Source of the DNA: Mesotaenium endlicherianum
Taxonomy: Eukaryota > Streptophyta > Zygnematophyceae > Zygnematales > Mesotaeniaceae
Direction of reading: 5' to 3'
NCBI GenBank assembly: GCA_009602735.1
Contig: WELA01012185.1
Span: forward strand, 78,969 to 124,387
DNA length: 45,419 nucleotides
Position numbers and translations under genes: made by a program. Below, piece by piece: positions 1-21,800 of the stretch. The notes under the pieces are model-generated. The model had not been told where the DNA came from, did no database searches, and saw only the letters and a program-made list of their open reading frames with translations. The stretch's first letter is position 1, and each line of letters opens with the position of its first letter.

Positions 1-3000
1 GGGGGGGGGGAAGAGGACTTTGCAGGTAGTCCATGCCGTTTGCCATCAAAACCTTGAATCACGTGAGGAAAAGTTCCACATGCTTGTTGACTGCATGAAC
101 CTCGTCTTGCCAAGCCATCATTTGTCATTGCCGTATGCACTGTGGTGACTTCCACGCCGATGTGTGTTGTCGCTGTTCATGTTGCGTTCATGTTGCTTCG
201 GGTTTCTCATTTGCTGTGTCACTTGTCCTGTCTCAATACTCAACGTGCGCTCTTGTCCGTCATCTTGCCAGTAGAACGCCAGTGTCTGAACAATCTGCAG
301 ATTCCTATTCTGTAAGTGTGCGTATAACGGCCCTCATATATGCTTGCTCTTACGTGCAGGCCGGCAATGGAAGAAGCATGCCGATGCTCTCAAGAATATT
401 GCGAGCTCTTTTCGAGTGGGATAAGCTGATGGCGGCAGTTCCGGACCCCATAAGGGTCTTACATATACATAAGGTCTTGAATCGAGTCGTAGGAAAATAC
501 TGCCACGGTTCATGAAGGGTGTGCTTTGTGCAGCAGCATTGTGGAGAAGAATGAATAGACGATAGTTTCGGTGAGGCACAACGTATTAGGCGTACGATTT
601 TTATGCAGATGACAGAGTGTCTAAAGAGTAATGCATTTTTGGTCCATGGATAGATACTTAGACGATGAGTGTGGTTGGTATTGAGATTTGAGCAGAAGAT
701 TGCTGAGGTTTCATCTTCTTACAAAGGCACTAAGATCTAACAAATTTTCAAATATGTACATTGGCTCTTTTTTTTTTAGTGACGTCATGTTCTATATAAA
801 GCCATTATATGGAAGTACATGGCACTGCCGCTATAGCGTACTACTCAAACATACTAACTTTTGCAAGACGTGTTTGTGCTGTTGACATGAACAAGCATCA
901 AGTAAGGAACGAAGATGTTGGTCTTGCCTACAACGTCTTTAGTCTTACCATGCATTTCACAATGCAGGCAGCCTTAATCACTGTGGTCTGTGCCGCCCAA
1001 GTGAGCTAGTAAAGACATTCTGTTATATATGGGCGATGATAGAATTCTAAAAGCAAGTGTGAAAATAATATTGGCCAATACATTCAAATCTAGAGTTTAT
1101 ATGTAGCCTTTAGATGCGAAGTACTATTGTGCCTATTGGCGTCGGCGTCTCTTGCACGTGTGTCGATCGTGGCGGGCTTGTCGTGACCGGTTCTTGCATG
1201 CCTGCGCCAGTGGACCAAGTCTCACATGGCTTCCTACCTCACCCAGTCCTAGGTGTCATTTACTTGTCATCACGTGTCATGACCCTCATGACAAAGTCAA
1301 GTTGAAGTCTTGTCAGGTTGACTCGGCTCAGGTGTTCTGAGGTCAATGCTGACATTGTGCCGTACTTACTTTGACTTGCCGCAGCTTCCGTTGCATGTTG
1401 GACCGCCTCTAACCTCCTCCATAGTACCTACCTGCTCTAAGTAATTAAATTTGTGAAGGGTCAATCTATGTTGTATTTATTCAACAAGTTATATTCTATG
1501 ACTTGCTAAGTCTTGAAATTGGTTTTTCCATGAGTGACGTTTTTGTACCATAACAAATATACTTACTCAATTGAAGACTAGAAAGCTAAGAATCTTGAAT
1601 TTTGCAGCATATAGAAGTAAATTTAGTTCCACCATGCAGATCTTCCAACATATCCTTCACATGAGTTCTTTATGAGAAACATGTAACATTCGTAAATTAC
1701 ATTGAAGAATTTGAGACCCAGACGCAAATGTTGGTTGTCTTGACATTAACTTTGAGTTATGGGCGCCATTGTTGAAATCCCTCCAATGTCGTTAACACGT
1801 TGATCCCCCATTGTTTGAGTTCCAATCACACGTGTTACATCAATGTCATTGAATCCTTTTTCACTAGCAAACATTAGGCTAGTATAACGAGTGGATATAT
1901 TGGAAAATTTGAGGGTTAAGTTTTGTACCTCATGTCATGCTTTGCTAGCATTCGAACTATACCTTAAGCCGTGGTCAATCTACATTGCTTACCTGTGACA
2001 CAACGTTGTTGCTATCACAAGTTGAGTCTCTAGTATATCTATAAAACTTTATACAAGTTATAATAGTGCGCCGTGCAAGAGTTTCAATTGTTATTTAGAA
2101 AGTTGCTACGATCATGACCAATTATGGCTGTTTGCCCACACACGCTTGAACACATGCCATTTGTCACATGACAAAGCTTATGTCCTAGCAACAAACATCC
2201 AAGGTTGTGGCTACTCATATTTGCTCGAGCTTGTTCCGCCCAATTTCATGAGCCGTATTTCTACTACATTGGAGTACCCTCAAAGAGTGGTGGCTCAAGG
2301 GTTGTCAAAGGGTAATCTTCATAATCATTTTCAAGCTCTTGTGTGTTTTTATGCTACGCAGTTCCTCTTGAGTTGCCGGTTGTTGCTCAGGGCAGCAACA
2401 AGCACACTATGTCATTAATCCTTTGTGTACGATTGTTTTTGCAAGTCCAAGGTGAAAGCAAGTGTAATCCTCTCATTTTTATGGGCTAAGTTTGGCATAT
2501 CTCACTTGTTGGAACATACGCCTTAACAAATTGGTTCAAGCTCTTACTCCAAAAAAGAGCCCTTTCTTTGAAGAAGACAAGGGAGATGGGTCAAAGATGG
2601 AGTCAAGGCTTCACATGGAAAGAAAAATTGCTTGAAAGTTTGTGTCATAGCCAACAGGCACGGCAACTAAGAAGTTGACATGAGAGGTGTGCCATTGTGT
2701 GAAAGTATCTGCAGTACCAACAGAAAGACTTGCAGTTGACTATGGACAAGGAAAAAGTCAAACATGTCAATGGTTGAGCACGGAAAGTGATAGAAATCTG
2801 AGGTCATTGGTATTTTGGGTTACCCCAAGGTTATCCTTTCTTGCCTGGATATATTTGTACGGGGTGTCTAACGATCGATGGAGAGGTAATGCCTTCACCT
2901 TTATGCAAATTTTGTTTGAATCTCATGTATCAAAACAAATCTGTAAATTCACGTTCGCAAGCTGCCCGACGTTGACCGGCATTCTACGTGATTCGACCGA

Positions 3001-4015
3001 TTATGTTTTTCCACAATTGTGGAATCTGGAGAGAGGCAATCGCGTGACGTTCATTTGGGGTTGAATTGCTCATGTTCATGAACACTTCTGTCGTGGTGGT
3101 GGTATCTCACGTCACGACAAAGCAACGCGTGCCTCAGGCGTCTCACGAAACGGTATTATGATACGCCGATATCAAGATATATCAAGTTGCCGAATCCCAA
3201 TTCGGTTCACGATCAAGTGCCTTCATCAGCCTTGATGATTAATTATTGATAGTTAAAAGTGCTCAATAATACTATAATACTATAATACAATCGAGCAGCA
3301 GGTAGCAGTGATTGAAATCGACATTTGACGAGCTTGTGCCATAATATCTGTGGGATTGCCCTGGTAAACCATGTGGTAAAGTGTACTTCAAAGCTTTTAG
3401 GATGTTACCTTGGTCCGTAGCCAACCCGGTTGCAACCGAATGCCCGTTAATGCCCATTACTGCCTGTTACTGCGGTGTTCCGTCACGATTCACTACTAAC
3501 CAGTGCCTAACTTAAGCTGGTAGGAGGCTACGTGTCGCTGGGCGTGAATATACCACCTTGCGCTACTTGCAAGTGGTCCGTGGCTGCTACACGGTCAGTC
3601 AATTTACCATAATATCTCGGAAAACAATTTTTGGATATGTGTGGTCAATCGACAAGGAAGGCTATACGCGTCTGCCAGGCAGGATACATTATATTTGAAC
3701 GAGCGGAGAGAATGAGAGAGCAGGAGGACGACGAAACGTGGCCACTGTACCGCTCAAAGTGGCTCAAAGCTCTCGAATTTTAACTTGACATGCACTGTAA
3801 TCACGCCACAAATAAGCTTACGCACTGGACTGCACTGGACTATAAAGGATGAGAGACCTGTACGTGCCTGTACGAGTGGAAATGAGCAGAAACCTGAGAC
3901 CAGCTGAAGCCTGACTAGCTGAGATGAGCTGAGACCGTAGACGAGCTATTTTGGACAATGGTTATGATTGGTGGCAATTGGTGGCTGATGTGACACATCT
4001 TGGTGGGTGCGCTGT

Positions 4016-4033
4016 GCGCACTGCGCAGTGCGC
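4016..4033. repeat. 18-base perfect palindrome
   Basis: The bases gcgcactgcgcagtgcgc equal their own reverse complement. The palindrome sits about 0.9 kb upstream of the kinase start codon. A perfect palindrome of this length could be a dimeric protein-binding site or chance in a tgc/gca-rich patch. No function can be assigned. Confidence 0.5.
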
Positions 4034-4701
4034 TCTGGTGAGCTGGTACGGTTTTGGCGGTAGCCAGTTTCCGTAAGCACATCCACTCTCTCATTGTGCC
4101 TCAGCTTCGTGGTGCTCTCCGTGACGTCTCATAGTGATGCAAGCAATGTGTCATATTACGCGTTGTGCGGCTTTGTGCAGCTTCCTGAGTAACACCGTGT
4201 TGCTTCCTGCATTTTAACGCAGTCGAGTTGAAAACGTGGTGACAACTGCTTGCGACGCTGCTAACGATCATATGAATGGCGCAGGACACGGCAAAGCGAC
4301 TGTCTCGTGATTCGCATAGAATAAGTGACGACAGCTTACTCCGGCTGACGAATGCAGATGAATGCGATGAATTACAATGAACCACGATGAACGCCGAACA
4401 CTCAACACTCAACAGCCTTCTAGGCGTCAACTGATGTCAATGGCCGAATGCTGGCAGGAGCGCCAACTACCTGCCCCAGCCTGCCCACTGCCTGCTCTGC
4501 GGCCTGCCTACTGTCATGTCCAGTTCTTCTGTGTCGCATTGTCGCATTGCGCCTTGTGCAGCTCGAACCGACTCCTCCATGAAGGTGCTGCCTTTCACTG
4601 CACGCCGAACATAATTGCTTGCCAGTGACGTCTCCACTCTGTTCCCTCTCAAGCTAGCTCTCAAAACCCCATTGTTACCTCATACACTTAGCGTCTTCGG
4701 C

Positions 4702-4712
4702 ACTAAATATAA
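4702..4712 (+). promoter_or_regulatory. TATA-like element upstream of the kinase gene
   Basis: The sequence ctaaatataa lies about 230 bases before the CDPK start codon, in an AT-rich patch after GC-richer DNA. The distance would allow a 5' UTR of roughly 200 bases. The only support is motif and position. Confidence 0.22.
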
Positions 4713-4940
4713 CGCAGATCCTTGTATGCCTTCAGTAAATACACAAAGTATAGACTTGCAAAAGCTTTAATTCTTTGTGAATTTTGCGGATAGCTCTGAA
4801 ACTCATATGCAAAAAGTAATCATTCTTAGGCGCATTCTCTCGCTCCTACTAAAATCGCTTTTTCTTACAAGGGTGTCTCTCACCTTAGTATTCTGAACTG
4901 GTACCGCATCAAGCAATTTCATACTGCGAAACTTGGAAAT

Positions 4941-12932
<7,992 letters not shown>

Positions 12933-13113
12933 TCGCGTACCATGCTTTGGCGCAGTGGGTATGCGATTGACTTCCTCGATCCATAAATTGCGGTGGCTGT
13001 ACATTATTCATGGAGGTACATACATATATAGCTAGCTAGTCATTACTAAGACTGGAATTCAGGTATGATCTTGGAGGCCATTCGATTGTAAAGTGTATAC
13101 CACACTTAGGTGC

Positions 13114-13119
13114 AATAAA
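13114..13119 (+). terminator. Polyadenylation signal AATAAA after the CDPK gene
   Basis: A canonical aataaa occurs 182 bases after the CDPK stop codon, followed by a GT-rich stretch (agtgcgtgttgcttg). Position and context fit the 3' end of the kinase mRNA. Confidence 0.5.
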
Positions 13120-14213
13120 TAGTGCGTGTTGCTTGCTCAACTAGCAGAGCTGCACTCACTTAGTGTGGGGGAGGGGGGGGGAGATCAGTTTTGCCCTCAT
13201 AGTATTCTCGAGGTATAGTGCATCTTTTTACTCTTGACTAGCTCAAGAGTTACCAAACTCTCTTAAAATTCTTTCGTGGTGGCTATTCAATGAGCTGGCA
13301 TGTTCCTAGATGTGTGGAATGGCAGTTGATTATGAATATTTGAAATAGTCAATGTATAACGCTCTTGAGATATGGATCAGCAGAAATTTTCTTCATTCAT
13401 TTTCCAGGTGAGCATGCCACATATACCTAATTCTGGGGTGTTGGAGTGAATGCTCCAGAGGATGTTACATTTGGTGCAGTGTTACTAGGAGTGATTATCT
13501 TTTGATCGATTGTATCCATGAAAGTGGGGGCCAGTTTCGTTCTCCTTTGTGTACAATATACATACAATTTGAACAAATTTCATAAATGCAGGCTGAGGTT
13601 CTAGCTAGAGCTGAATGGCGCAAGCTCAAATTGGAAGTGTTCATGGGTTTTGACTTTTTGCTGATAGCCGCATTGCAATTTACAAGCTTGTGGTATAGGA
13701 ACTATGGCAAGCAGTGCTGTTGTTGTTCTGCGTCCCCAAGAATGGTCACTGTCATAAATTTTCTACTATGTAAGAATATGAAACAAAAAATTGTGTAGTT
13801 CTAGTATTCATATGCATAAAGTGTATTTTCATCAGTGTTTTGGTTTTTGTTACATGCCGTTTGAGTAAGTATTGAATAAAGTACAAGTTTTGAGAGTTTC
13901 TAGTGGATATGTTGATTGTTACTGATTTAGTTCGGCGACGTTAACAAATCCAGTGGAGTCCAAGGACTAGGACACCGAGTCTTGATTGTTCCAAAAACTA
14001 CGTACGATCACGTAAAGTGCCAAGGTGAATGTGAAACTTATATAAACTCCATGACTTAAAGGATTTTGTGTTAATTATATCTAGAGTGTGTGATATGTGT
14101 GTGTGTGTATGTGATTGTGTTAGCTTGTTTAAGAAGGCAAGGTCACCTTTATGAAAGGAGCCATAGGAGAAGGCTCTAGAGATACTTTGCTAGAGAGGAC
14201 ATTTTGAGTTGAG

Positions 14214-14222
14214 TATAAATAG
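14214..14222 (+). promoter_or_regulatory. Strong TATA box, possibly from an LTR remnant
   Basis: The sequence gagtataaataggaagctc has a near-ideal plant TATA box, with aataaa-like bases (taataaaagg) about 20 bases downstream. This close pairing of TATA and polyadenylation-like signals is typical of LTR U3/R regions. No coding sequence follows. Confidence 0.3.
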
Positions 14223-15636
14223 GAAGCTCAACGTAATAAAAGGAATCTTAGAGAGCTTGCATCGTAGAAGCTTGAAACTTGGAAGCTCGCATTTTATTCA
14301 CGACTTTCCCATAATTAACTGAAGTCTTTTTCTACTCCTCTCTCATGTAGTCCCCTAAACTCTTGCAAGGTTCACACACTACCGAGCCACTCCACCTTGT
14401 GTTTGCAACTAGGAAAAGAACCCGGGCACACTTCCTCTTGCAGGTGAGGGTGCGTGAGTGCATATGGGTGCACTCCCCGCACCCTTCCCCTTCTCAGTTC
14501 AGGAGTCTGGATTCTACTTTGCTTCTGCAACATTGTCGGGCACGGACGATATAGTGATGGCCTATTACTTTTTTCTCCTTTAACTTCCCCAAATGGAGTA
14601 TGAGGTCTCTTTTGGTCCAGAAGAAGACAATGCAGTCTCCAGTGAGACTTTGTTGTTTGTGCTGACTAATTCATTATAAGTCCGACCTCATGCTTCTCTC
14701 CACTTCTTGTTTGGCTGCATGTTATTGTACTATCATGAGTATATATGGATTGTGAAACACGCAAGCTTGCAGGACGTGCGATGCATGTGCTACAAGTACG
14801 ACAGCTTTGATGCCAACCCTTCAAACGACCACTTATGCATTATGAATGTTCCTTGGGAGGCCAGCTATGTCATTGATTGCAAGATGAAAGCTCTGAAAAG
14901 AGATGTGTGTCATGTACGCTCTCCAGGCTCCTTGTTATTATACATGCATGTGCTTGAAATGTAGTTAAAATTATAATTGTATTAGCTACAGTAGCACCTA
15001 TGAACAAAGACGAGTAGCAAGAGAAACAGGGGCATTTGATTAAAAGTAGATTCTACATAAAAGCGCATGAGGATTGGAGTATGCGTGCGTTTGAAAGACT
15101 TGGCCATTCTCTATAATGCCTTACATAAAATCATATGAATGCAATTCTGCCCAATACCACAAAATGTGAATGGTAATCTTGTTCAGTTGCTTTTGCTGCC
15201 TATCTTGCTCTCTGCTTAACTTCTACTTTAGCGTGTAAATTTTGGTTGCGAGGGTCTTCAACCTTGATAGTCATCTGTGCCTCACCGTCTCTTGCTCCTG
15301 GGCTGTATGCAAGCTCTCGACATTCTTAGTACAGTTGAGTGGATAACTGAAGCTCCTTGCCGCATACATAAATGACTACTAGCTTGAATCTTCTGTGTGT
15401 TTGACCACTTGGCTGCTTCGCACTGCTGCTTCTGCCAAGTGGCACAGAGTACCGGGGTGTTACTCTCACATGCCATCAAGCTCTACGATTTGGAGCAATT
15501 ATTACTTCCTAGGACAAGTGCACATCAAAACAATATTTTCGTTGTGATGGCCAACAGGTATTGGAAATTTTCAAAGTGCACTCAGCATCCTGCAGCTCAT
15601 CAGATACCAAATAACATTCTCTTGTAGACTCTCTTG

Positions 15637-18116
15637 CTACCTCGAGCTAGGGTTGAAAGTGAACATGGAGTGCCACCTGGCACTCAGAGGTGAAGGGAGC
15701 ATAGAGAGGACAGAGCTGGCATTCTTCAGCAGGAGGGGCCACAGCAAGGTGGCGATCTCCTCAGCCTTCCTAGCCTCGTCTCCTGTCGACATTTGGCGCG
15801 GGCCTGAAGCACCTGCAGCCGATGTCGGCGCGCAACGCTTCTGCTGACTCAGCACACGCATGGCGACAAGCGCAGGCTCCCACCGTGACGCCTGGCGACC
15901 TTCCAAGGGCTCATAAATTCCGTCGCAATTAATTTGTGCCACTTGTCGCACAGCAGCCGCCGCATCGAGCCAATAGCGCCGGGCTGGCACGATGCCACCT
16001 GTCTCGCCGCACGCGACTGTATGCTGAGCCATGCACGCAAGCAGCAGTTGGTAAGCCGCGGCCGCCTGCGCATGCTCCTGAGCCTCCCCAGGCCCCTTCT
16101 CCGACGCCCCTGCCAGCCCAGCAGCAAAGACAGGTGGCAAACGTAGGATTAGACAAGGACGGCAAACGTACGGCAGGAGCGCACAGGGATGACAATGGGG
16201 AAGACAAGGAAAAGGACAATGTCACTCGTCAGTAGAAGGAGCTGCCGCTACGGCCAACACGCCAGCGAGCACCCACTTGGAAAGACTTGATAATGACTAG
16301 CAGCTGCAGAGAGCGCCCCACGTCAGTTCTCGGGGAGTCAAAACGCCCCAGCCCTCCCACAGCGTTTCAGCAAGAAAACGACTGGAGGGGGTGAAGCAGT
16401 GATACCCCATGGCACGCTTTTTGCAAAACCCCCTGTCCAGGTGCACGATGCAAGCAGGTTCCAGCTTGAAGGGGTGCTCCTGCGCGCGTGCAACCAGCCC
16501 CCCAACCATTGCCTGCACATGTGCGAAGTAGCGCGTGCACCTGCGTGCGCATGCAAGCACATGCGTGCGGGTGCACGCGCACCCACGCCTGCCACAACTG
16601 CAGGCAGCAGCAGGGGCAGGTGCACGAGAGGGGGATGGGGCAGGGGCAGGTTCATGATTTCGTGTAGGGTTCCAGGTGTTCAAAATTTCCCGCGTGTGTC
16701 TGGAGTGTATCATTGAGGGTCCACTGGGCACCGATAGGGGTATTGGGCATTTCTTTATGGCAGAAGACCAGCAAAAAGGGATGCCAGCGCTCGAGACAAA
16801 GCCGATATCCTCCAGGGCTGGGTCTTGCCACAGGATGCATCAGTTTTCTGAAAATTTGAGAATGAGGGTTACGATGTTGTGTTTGGGTAGGGTTTGTGGT
16901 TTTTGGGCGTTATTCTCTAAAAGTGTGGTAAAAGCAATGGTCGCTGGGATGGGGAAGAGAGAGCGCCCCACCAGCTGCCATGTCGTCGCCATTGTATTGG
17001 CCGAGAGACTGGGGTGGCTGAGAGCCGATGATGCGGTGACAGGTGGCAAGCACCGTGTAGGCTTGCAGGCACATGTGGTGCCAAGGGTGGACTCCTTGCC
17101 ACATGACCATCGTGCCACCTGGCGTATCACAATCCAGCCTGCACCTCAAACCCTCCCTTCCGAGATCATCTGACACCTGGCAACATGGAGCATCCTTGGG
17201 ATAATGGGAGATCAAATTATCGCAACCGTCAGTTCCCGTCGCAGCACCCTGGGCTCTGTGCAACCCGCAACCTCCTCCTCCTCCTCCACCTCCTCCTCCT
17301 CCTTTAACTCCTCCTCCTCCTCCTTTAACTCCTCCTCCTCCTCCTTTAACTCCTCCTCCTCCACCTCCTCCTCCTCCTTTACCTCCTCCTCCTCCTCCTC
17401 CTGCTGCTGCTCCTGCTGCTGTTGCTGCTGTGATAGCAGTGCCGCCAAACGCCTCAAGCAGAGCGTGCTCCAGCAGGTGACAGCAGCCCTCCGCATCGTC
17501 GCCACGTGTCAGCAGCTCCTCAGCACTCTCCAGCTGGCGTTCCAGCGCATCCACGCGCGCCTGGGCTGGAGCAGATCCACGCACGCTGCGGCACATGTTG
17601 CAGTAAAGCGAAGCTGCAAGCGGGCCATCACAGCCGTCCAGCGCATCATCATCACCGGTGGCGAGAGGAGGATTGGCCTGCGGTCACGCCACATGATTTC
17701 AGAGAGAAGAGATCAATGTCCTATAGGGACATGATTTGCCACTTTACCGAAAAATGAAATAAAATGCATCGGCTTATATGTTTCTTACGATCGCCGTATG
17801 TGTCGGAACTTTCACATGCAGCGTATATCAGAGTCATCATATATCAGGAGACAAGACAAGCACACGCTTTAAGTACACCTACATCCAGAGAAGATCTCAG
17901 CGGATTGCGTGCGGGTTCAGATACTCATTGCAGCCCTCTGGCAGAGATCTGGAACACGGAGGATGAAACAGGCAAACGAGCAGGTGGGGTGCGAAGAGAG
18001 CCCCGCTTCTTGTGCTGAATATGATGCTGTCCATCTGAGGTGGAGAGCACCCTACAAGGGCCACCTGGCCATTCCAACCTTTACACAACTACTAACGTTA
18101 CCAGTGTCGTTGCTGT

Positions 18117-18197
<81 letters not shown>

Positions 18198-18757
18198 NNN
18201 NNNNNNNNNNNNNNNNNNNNNNNNNNNNNNNNNNNNNNNNNNNNNNNNNNNNNNNNNNNNNNNNNNNNNNNNNNNNNNNNNNNNNNNNNNNNNNNNNNNN
18301 NNNNNNNNNNNNNNNNNNNNNNNNNNNNNNNNNNNNNNNNNNNNNNNNNNNNNNNNNNNNNNNNNNNNNNNNNNNNNNNNNNNNNNNNNNNNNNNNNNNN
18401 NNNNNNNNNNNNNNNNNNNNNNNNNNNNNNNNNNNNNNNNNNNNNNNNNNNNNNNNNNNNNNNNNNNNNNNNNNNNNNNNNNNNNNNNNNNNNNNNNNNN
18501 NNNNNNNNNNNNNNNNNNNNNNNNNNNNNNNNNNNNNNNNNNNNNNNNNNNNNNNNNNNNNNNNNNNNNNNNNNNNNNNNNNNNNNNNNNNNNNNNNNNN
18601 NNNNNNNNNNNNNNNNNNNNNNNNNNNNNNNNNNNNNNNNNNNNNNNNNNNNNNNNNNNNNNNNNNNNNNNNNNNNNNNNNNNNNNNNNNNNNNNNNNNN
18701 NNNNNNNNNNNNNNNNNNNNNNNNNNNNNNNNNNNNNNNNNNNNNNNNNNNNNNNNN

Positions 18758-18804
<47 letters not shown>

Positions 18805-21800
18805 GCCCAAAAGCTGGGACCCCAAACAAGTGACAAACCATATACAAGCCCCCAGGCCCCCCCGGGAAAGCCCAACATAAAATAAACACAATCGTATGTC
18901 CGCCCTTAGACCCTCCTTAAGTCCCACCTCTGACAATTGCTGGCCGTCACGTCCACGCACCACCTCACATACCAAAACCTCAAAGTGAGCCCCCCACTCC
19001 CGTTGAGGGGCCCCTTCCAGAAAGAACATCACACGATGACTAGACGAGCAAGTCATGAGTTTTGGGGAGCTCTGAATATTCTCCCTCTTAAACCCTGCAC
19101 TCAAATTCCTCCACCAGAAACCCTACCCCTAACCCTAAGTCAACACACTAGTCTCACACGCGCCACCCGAAGGGCCCCAACAAACAAGCCCAAGCATGAG
19201 CTGGAGCGTAAAAAGCAGAGCACTACAGACGCGAGCGCTTGCTTACCAGGGGCACGAGCCAGCCGGGGCAGCTGCAAGCGCTTGCTCCGCAGCGGCCGGC
19301 TGCCGACAGAAATGCATCGGGCGCTCCCTCCTGAGGCTCCAGGCAGCGTTCACACTTGCACCAGAAGTTGAACCGCGCCTGCAGATCGTCCCTCCTCTGC
19401 TCCTGAGGCGCCACGCAGGCGGCAGATGACATGTGTCCACCAGCAATATGAGGTAATGTTTGACTTGAGCTAAGATTGTAGCAGTATATGACGGTATATG
19501 CATACACATCATGCTCGAGCATACACACATCCTCATGTTCATTCGTCTACGCAGAGATATCTGTACACATGTATTGCACTGCACGAGTGGACAATAAACA
19601 TGTGGCTAGCATGCTCTGCTTGCATAAGGCAACAAGAAACTTTCAGCCTTGGCCAGAGCACCAGACGGCGGCGGAAGACTCGTTGGTAAGTGAGTCATAG
19701 TCACTTGCTGAGTCTGAACCTTAGCCCCCACCCCCCACCCCTGAGTTCTTGAACCAGAAAACCCTTCTTCACACATGCAAAGTCCCAAGCCCTAATGTCT
19801 ACAGAATGTAAGCTGCTCACTCACCGTCACAAAGTCCTGGTCCTGTATTCCCAAGTCTCAAATTTAATCGTTAAACCCGTGGCACAACACGTCGTCATCT
19901 CACAGGCTGAGGCAGAAAGGCGCAACAAATGCAAAAGACAGGTGTTGTACTCTGGGCTGCAACAGGTCTGTGTAGCTGATGCAGATTTCGTCCCCGTCCG
20001 CCACGTCAGCTATGGCGCTGACCAGCACCGAGGGGCCCGCCATGCCACCTGGGGTGTTCTCAGGCATGCCGATGGTTGCTCCCGTGCGAGGCCTGCCCTG
20101 TGGCATCCTGTCAGCCGCTTCGCTGACGCCCTCCTCTCTCCCTCCGTGCAATACTCTCTTATGGCCATGGAGGCCACCTGGAAGCGCACCCCGAGTCAGG
20201 TGGGAGGCGATGAAAGAGTAGCTGGCATTTGGCCGGCAGCTGTGATTGAGCCAGGAGAATGGAGGGCCATAGACTGCAGTCCCCAGGGGAGCTTCACTTC
20301 TTTCACTGACTTCTTCTTCTCCATCATGCTGGTGCTGGCCCCTCTCAAGCTGAGACTGAGAGCTGCCAACATGCTGACAAGCAAGCTGGCCCGGCTTCAG
20401 ACCAGCAGAAGAGTGAGAAGGGAGGGAAGTTGGGCCTCTGCTCCCCAGGCATGCTGCAGCAGCATCATTGGAGGAGTGGGAGGAGGAGCAGGAGGTGCAG
20501 GAGCAGGCAGCCGCAGCAGGAGGAGGTCTGGAGAGGGTGTCCAAAATCACCTGCACACCGTTAGTGAGAACCTGGCATAGAGCCTCCTCCTCCTCCTCCC
20601 CCTCCACCTTTTCTCCCTCGACACATGCTGCAAGTCTGTCTTTGCAGCGTACAGGACCTTTTACATCTCTGGCAAATCTCTTGTGCATCTGGTCTTGCGC
20701 GCTCGGCCTCAGATGCATGTGCGTATCTACAGCATCATCATCATCATCATCATCATCACCACTCCTCTCTGCGTCTCTAGCTGTGAAGGTAACATCTGCA
20801 GCACGGGCGTCACCTGCAGCTCTTCCAGCAGCTATGGAATGTCCTTCCCCCCGCTCCCACCAAAGCCGGCCCGTGTTGGCCTCAGCGGATTCCCCAGTCT
20901 GCTGCGGATGTGAGGTCGTACGAACTAAATCATTTCCATGTACCAGTATTCTTTCAGGCACTCGGAGAGCTAGGTCAGGCTTCGCTCTAGTGCTCTGCAG
21001 CTGATACCTGACAAACGCCATGATGCCAGCAGCCCGCCTGGCTTCCAGAGCTAAAGCGTGAGATTCTGATCCAAAAGAGGAGCAGGTGTGGTGTTTGCCG
21101 CTGTCAAAGCTTTCGACAGAGGGCTCGTGGATTTCAGAAACTTCAGAAGCTTCAGAAGGTGCAGAAGGTTCAGAAGAAGCACATGCGCCTGCTTGATTCC
21201 TTTGTGCACTCGGAGGATTTCCTGACATTTTACTCCTAGGAGAAAGATGGGCAGAAGTTTGGAGATGAAGATGGTGCAGTGTGTTCAAAGGTAACGCTTC
21301 GGGAGTATCTACATGGTTTAGGGCTTCCTGTGACACTCCTGCCATTGCAGCTGACCTGGTTGCTGACATGGTAACCTCACTGAAGGTCAGCTGCTGAGCT
21401 CTTGGCTGATTAACCGAACAGTCGAATTGACGACAGCTAACTTTCTGCTTCTTTGACCTGCTCTCCCTCGAAGCGTCAGATGCATGCCCTATTTTAGCTA
21501 TGTGGCTTCCGCCTTCAAGCAGAGGAGCCATTAGTACATTTCTATTGCTTAAGAGAGTCCCCTTTTGTTTCTTGCTGTTGGTTTCAATACGTGTTTCTGC
21601 CTGTTCCTTCGACTCCTTCTCATGACTCCAAAGCAACCTCAAGGCAGCCCTTATATCTCTCGTGCCCCCAAGACAAGGATAGTGCCCATTATGACTAGTA
21701 ATATTGTTCTTGTAAGCAAGTAACCTGAAAGCATCTAACGTCTTTGCGGTTGTATCCTTTTCGCTACTGGTATTCACCGAGGTTAGCAGGAGGCACTCCC

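Larger units (their letters stand above)
1..4940. other. Intergenic DNA without a supported gene
   Basis: The stretch is AT-richer than the genes to its right, and its open frames are short with no recognisable protein similarity. It opens with a 10-base G run at the window edge. A few local repeats are visible: a threefold actataat-type repeat near 3270-3292 and a doubled actggactgc unit near 3825-3840. It ends in the 5' flank of the kinase gene. I see no RNA gene and no transposon coding sequence here. Confidence 0.6.
12933..15636. other. Intergenic region between the CDPK and SET genes
   Basis: Apart from the kinase 3' UTR, this is AT-rich DNA without a supported gene. A short open stretch near 14770-14920 (starting LQDVRCMC) has exon-like ends but no partner exon and no recognisable family. 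The stretch 13910-14450 resembles an old LTR remnant because it carries a strong TATA box followed by a transcript-leader-like sequence. No LTR ends could be defined. Confidence 0.5.

Noticed and set aside
14707..14964. 85-codon plus-strand open frame
   Set aside because: It has no recognisable family and no partner exon; it is only mentioned in the intergenic description.
18040..19104. Long frames of alternating Arg-Glu or Leu-Ser around the N gap
   Set aside because: They consist of (GA)n repeat plus 560 undefined bases.
19121..19140. Telomere-like ccctaaccctaa in the SET intron
   Set aside because: There are only about two units with imperfect spacing, so it is not a telomeric array.
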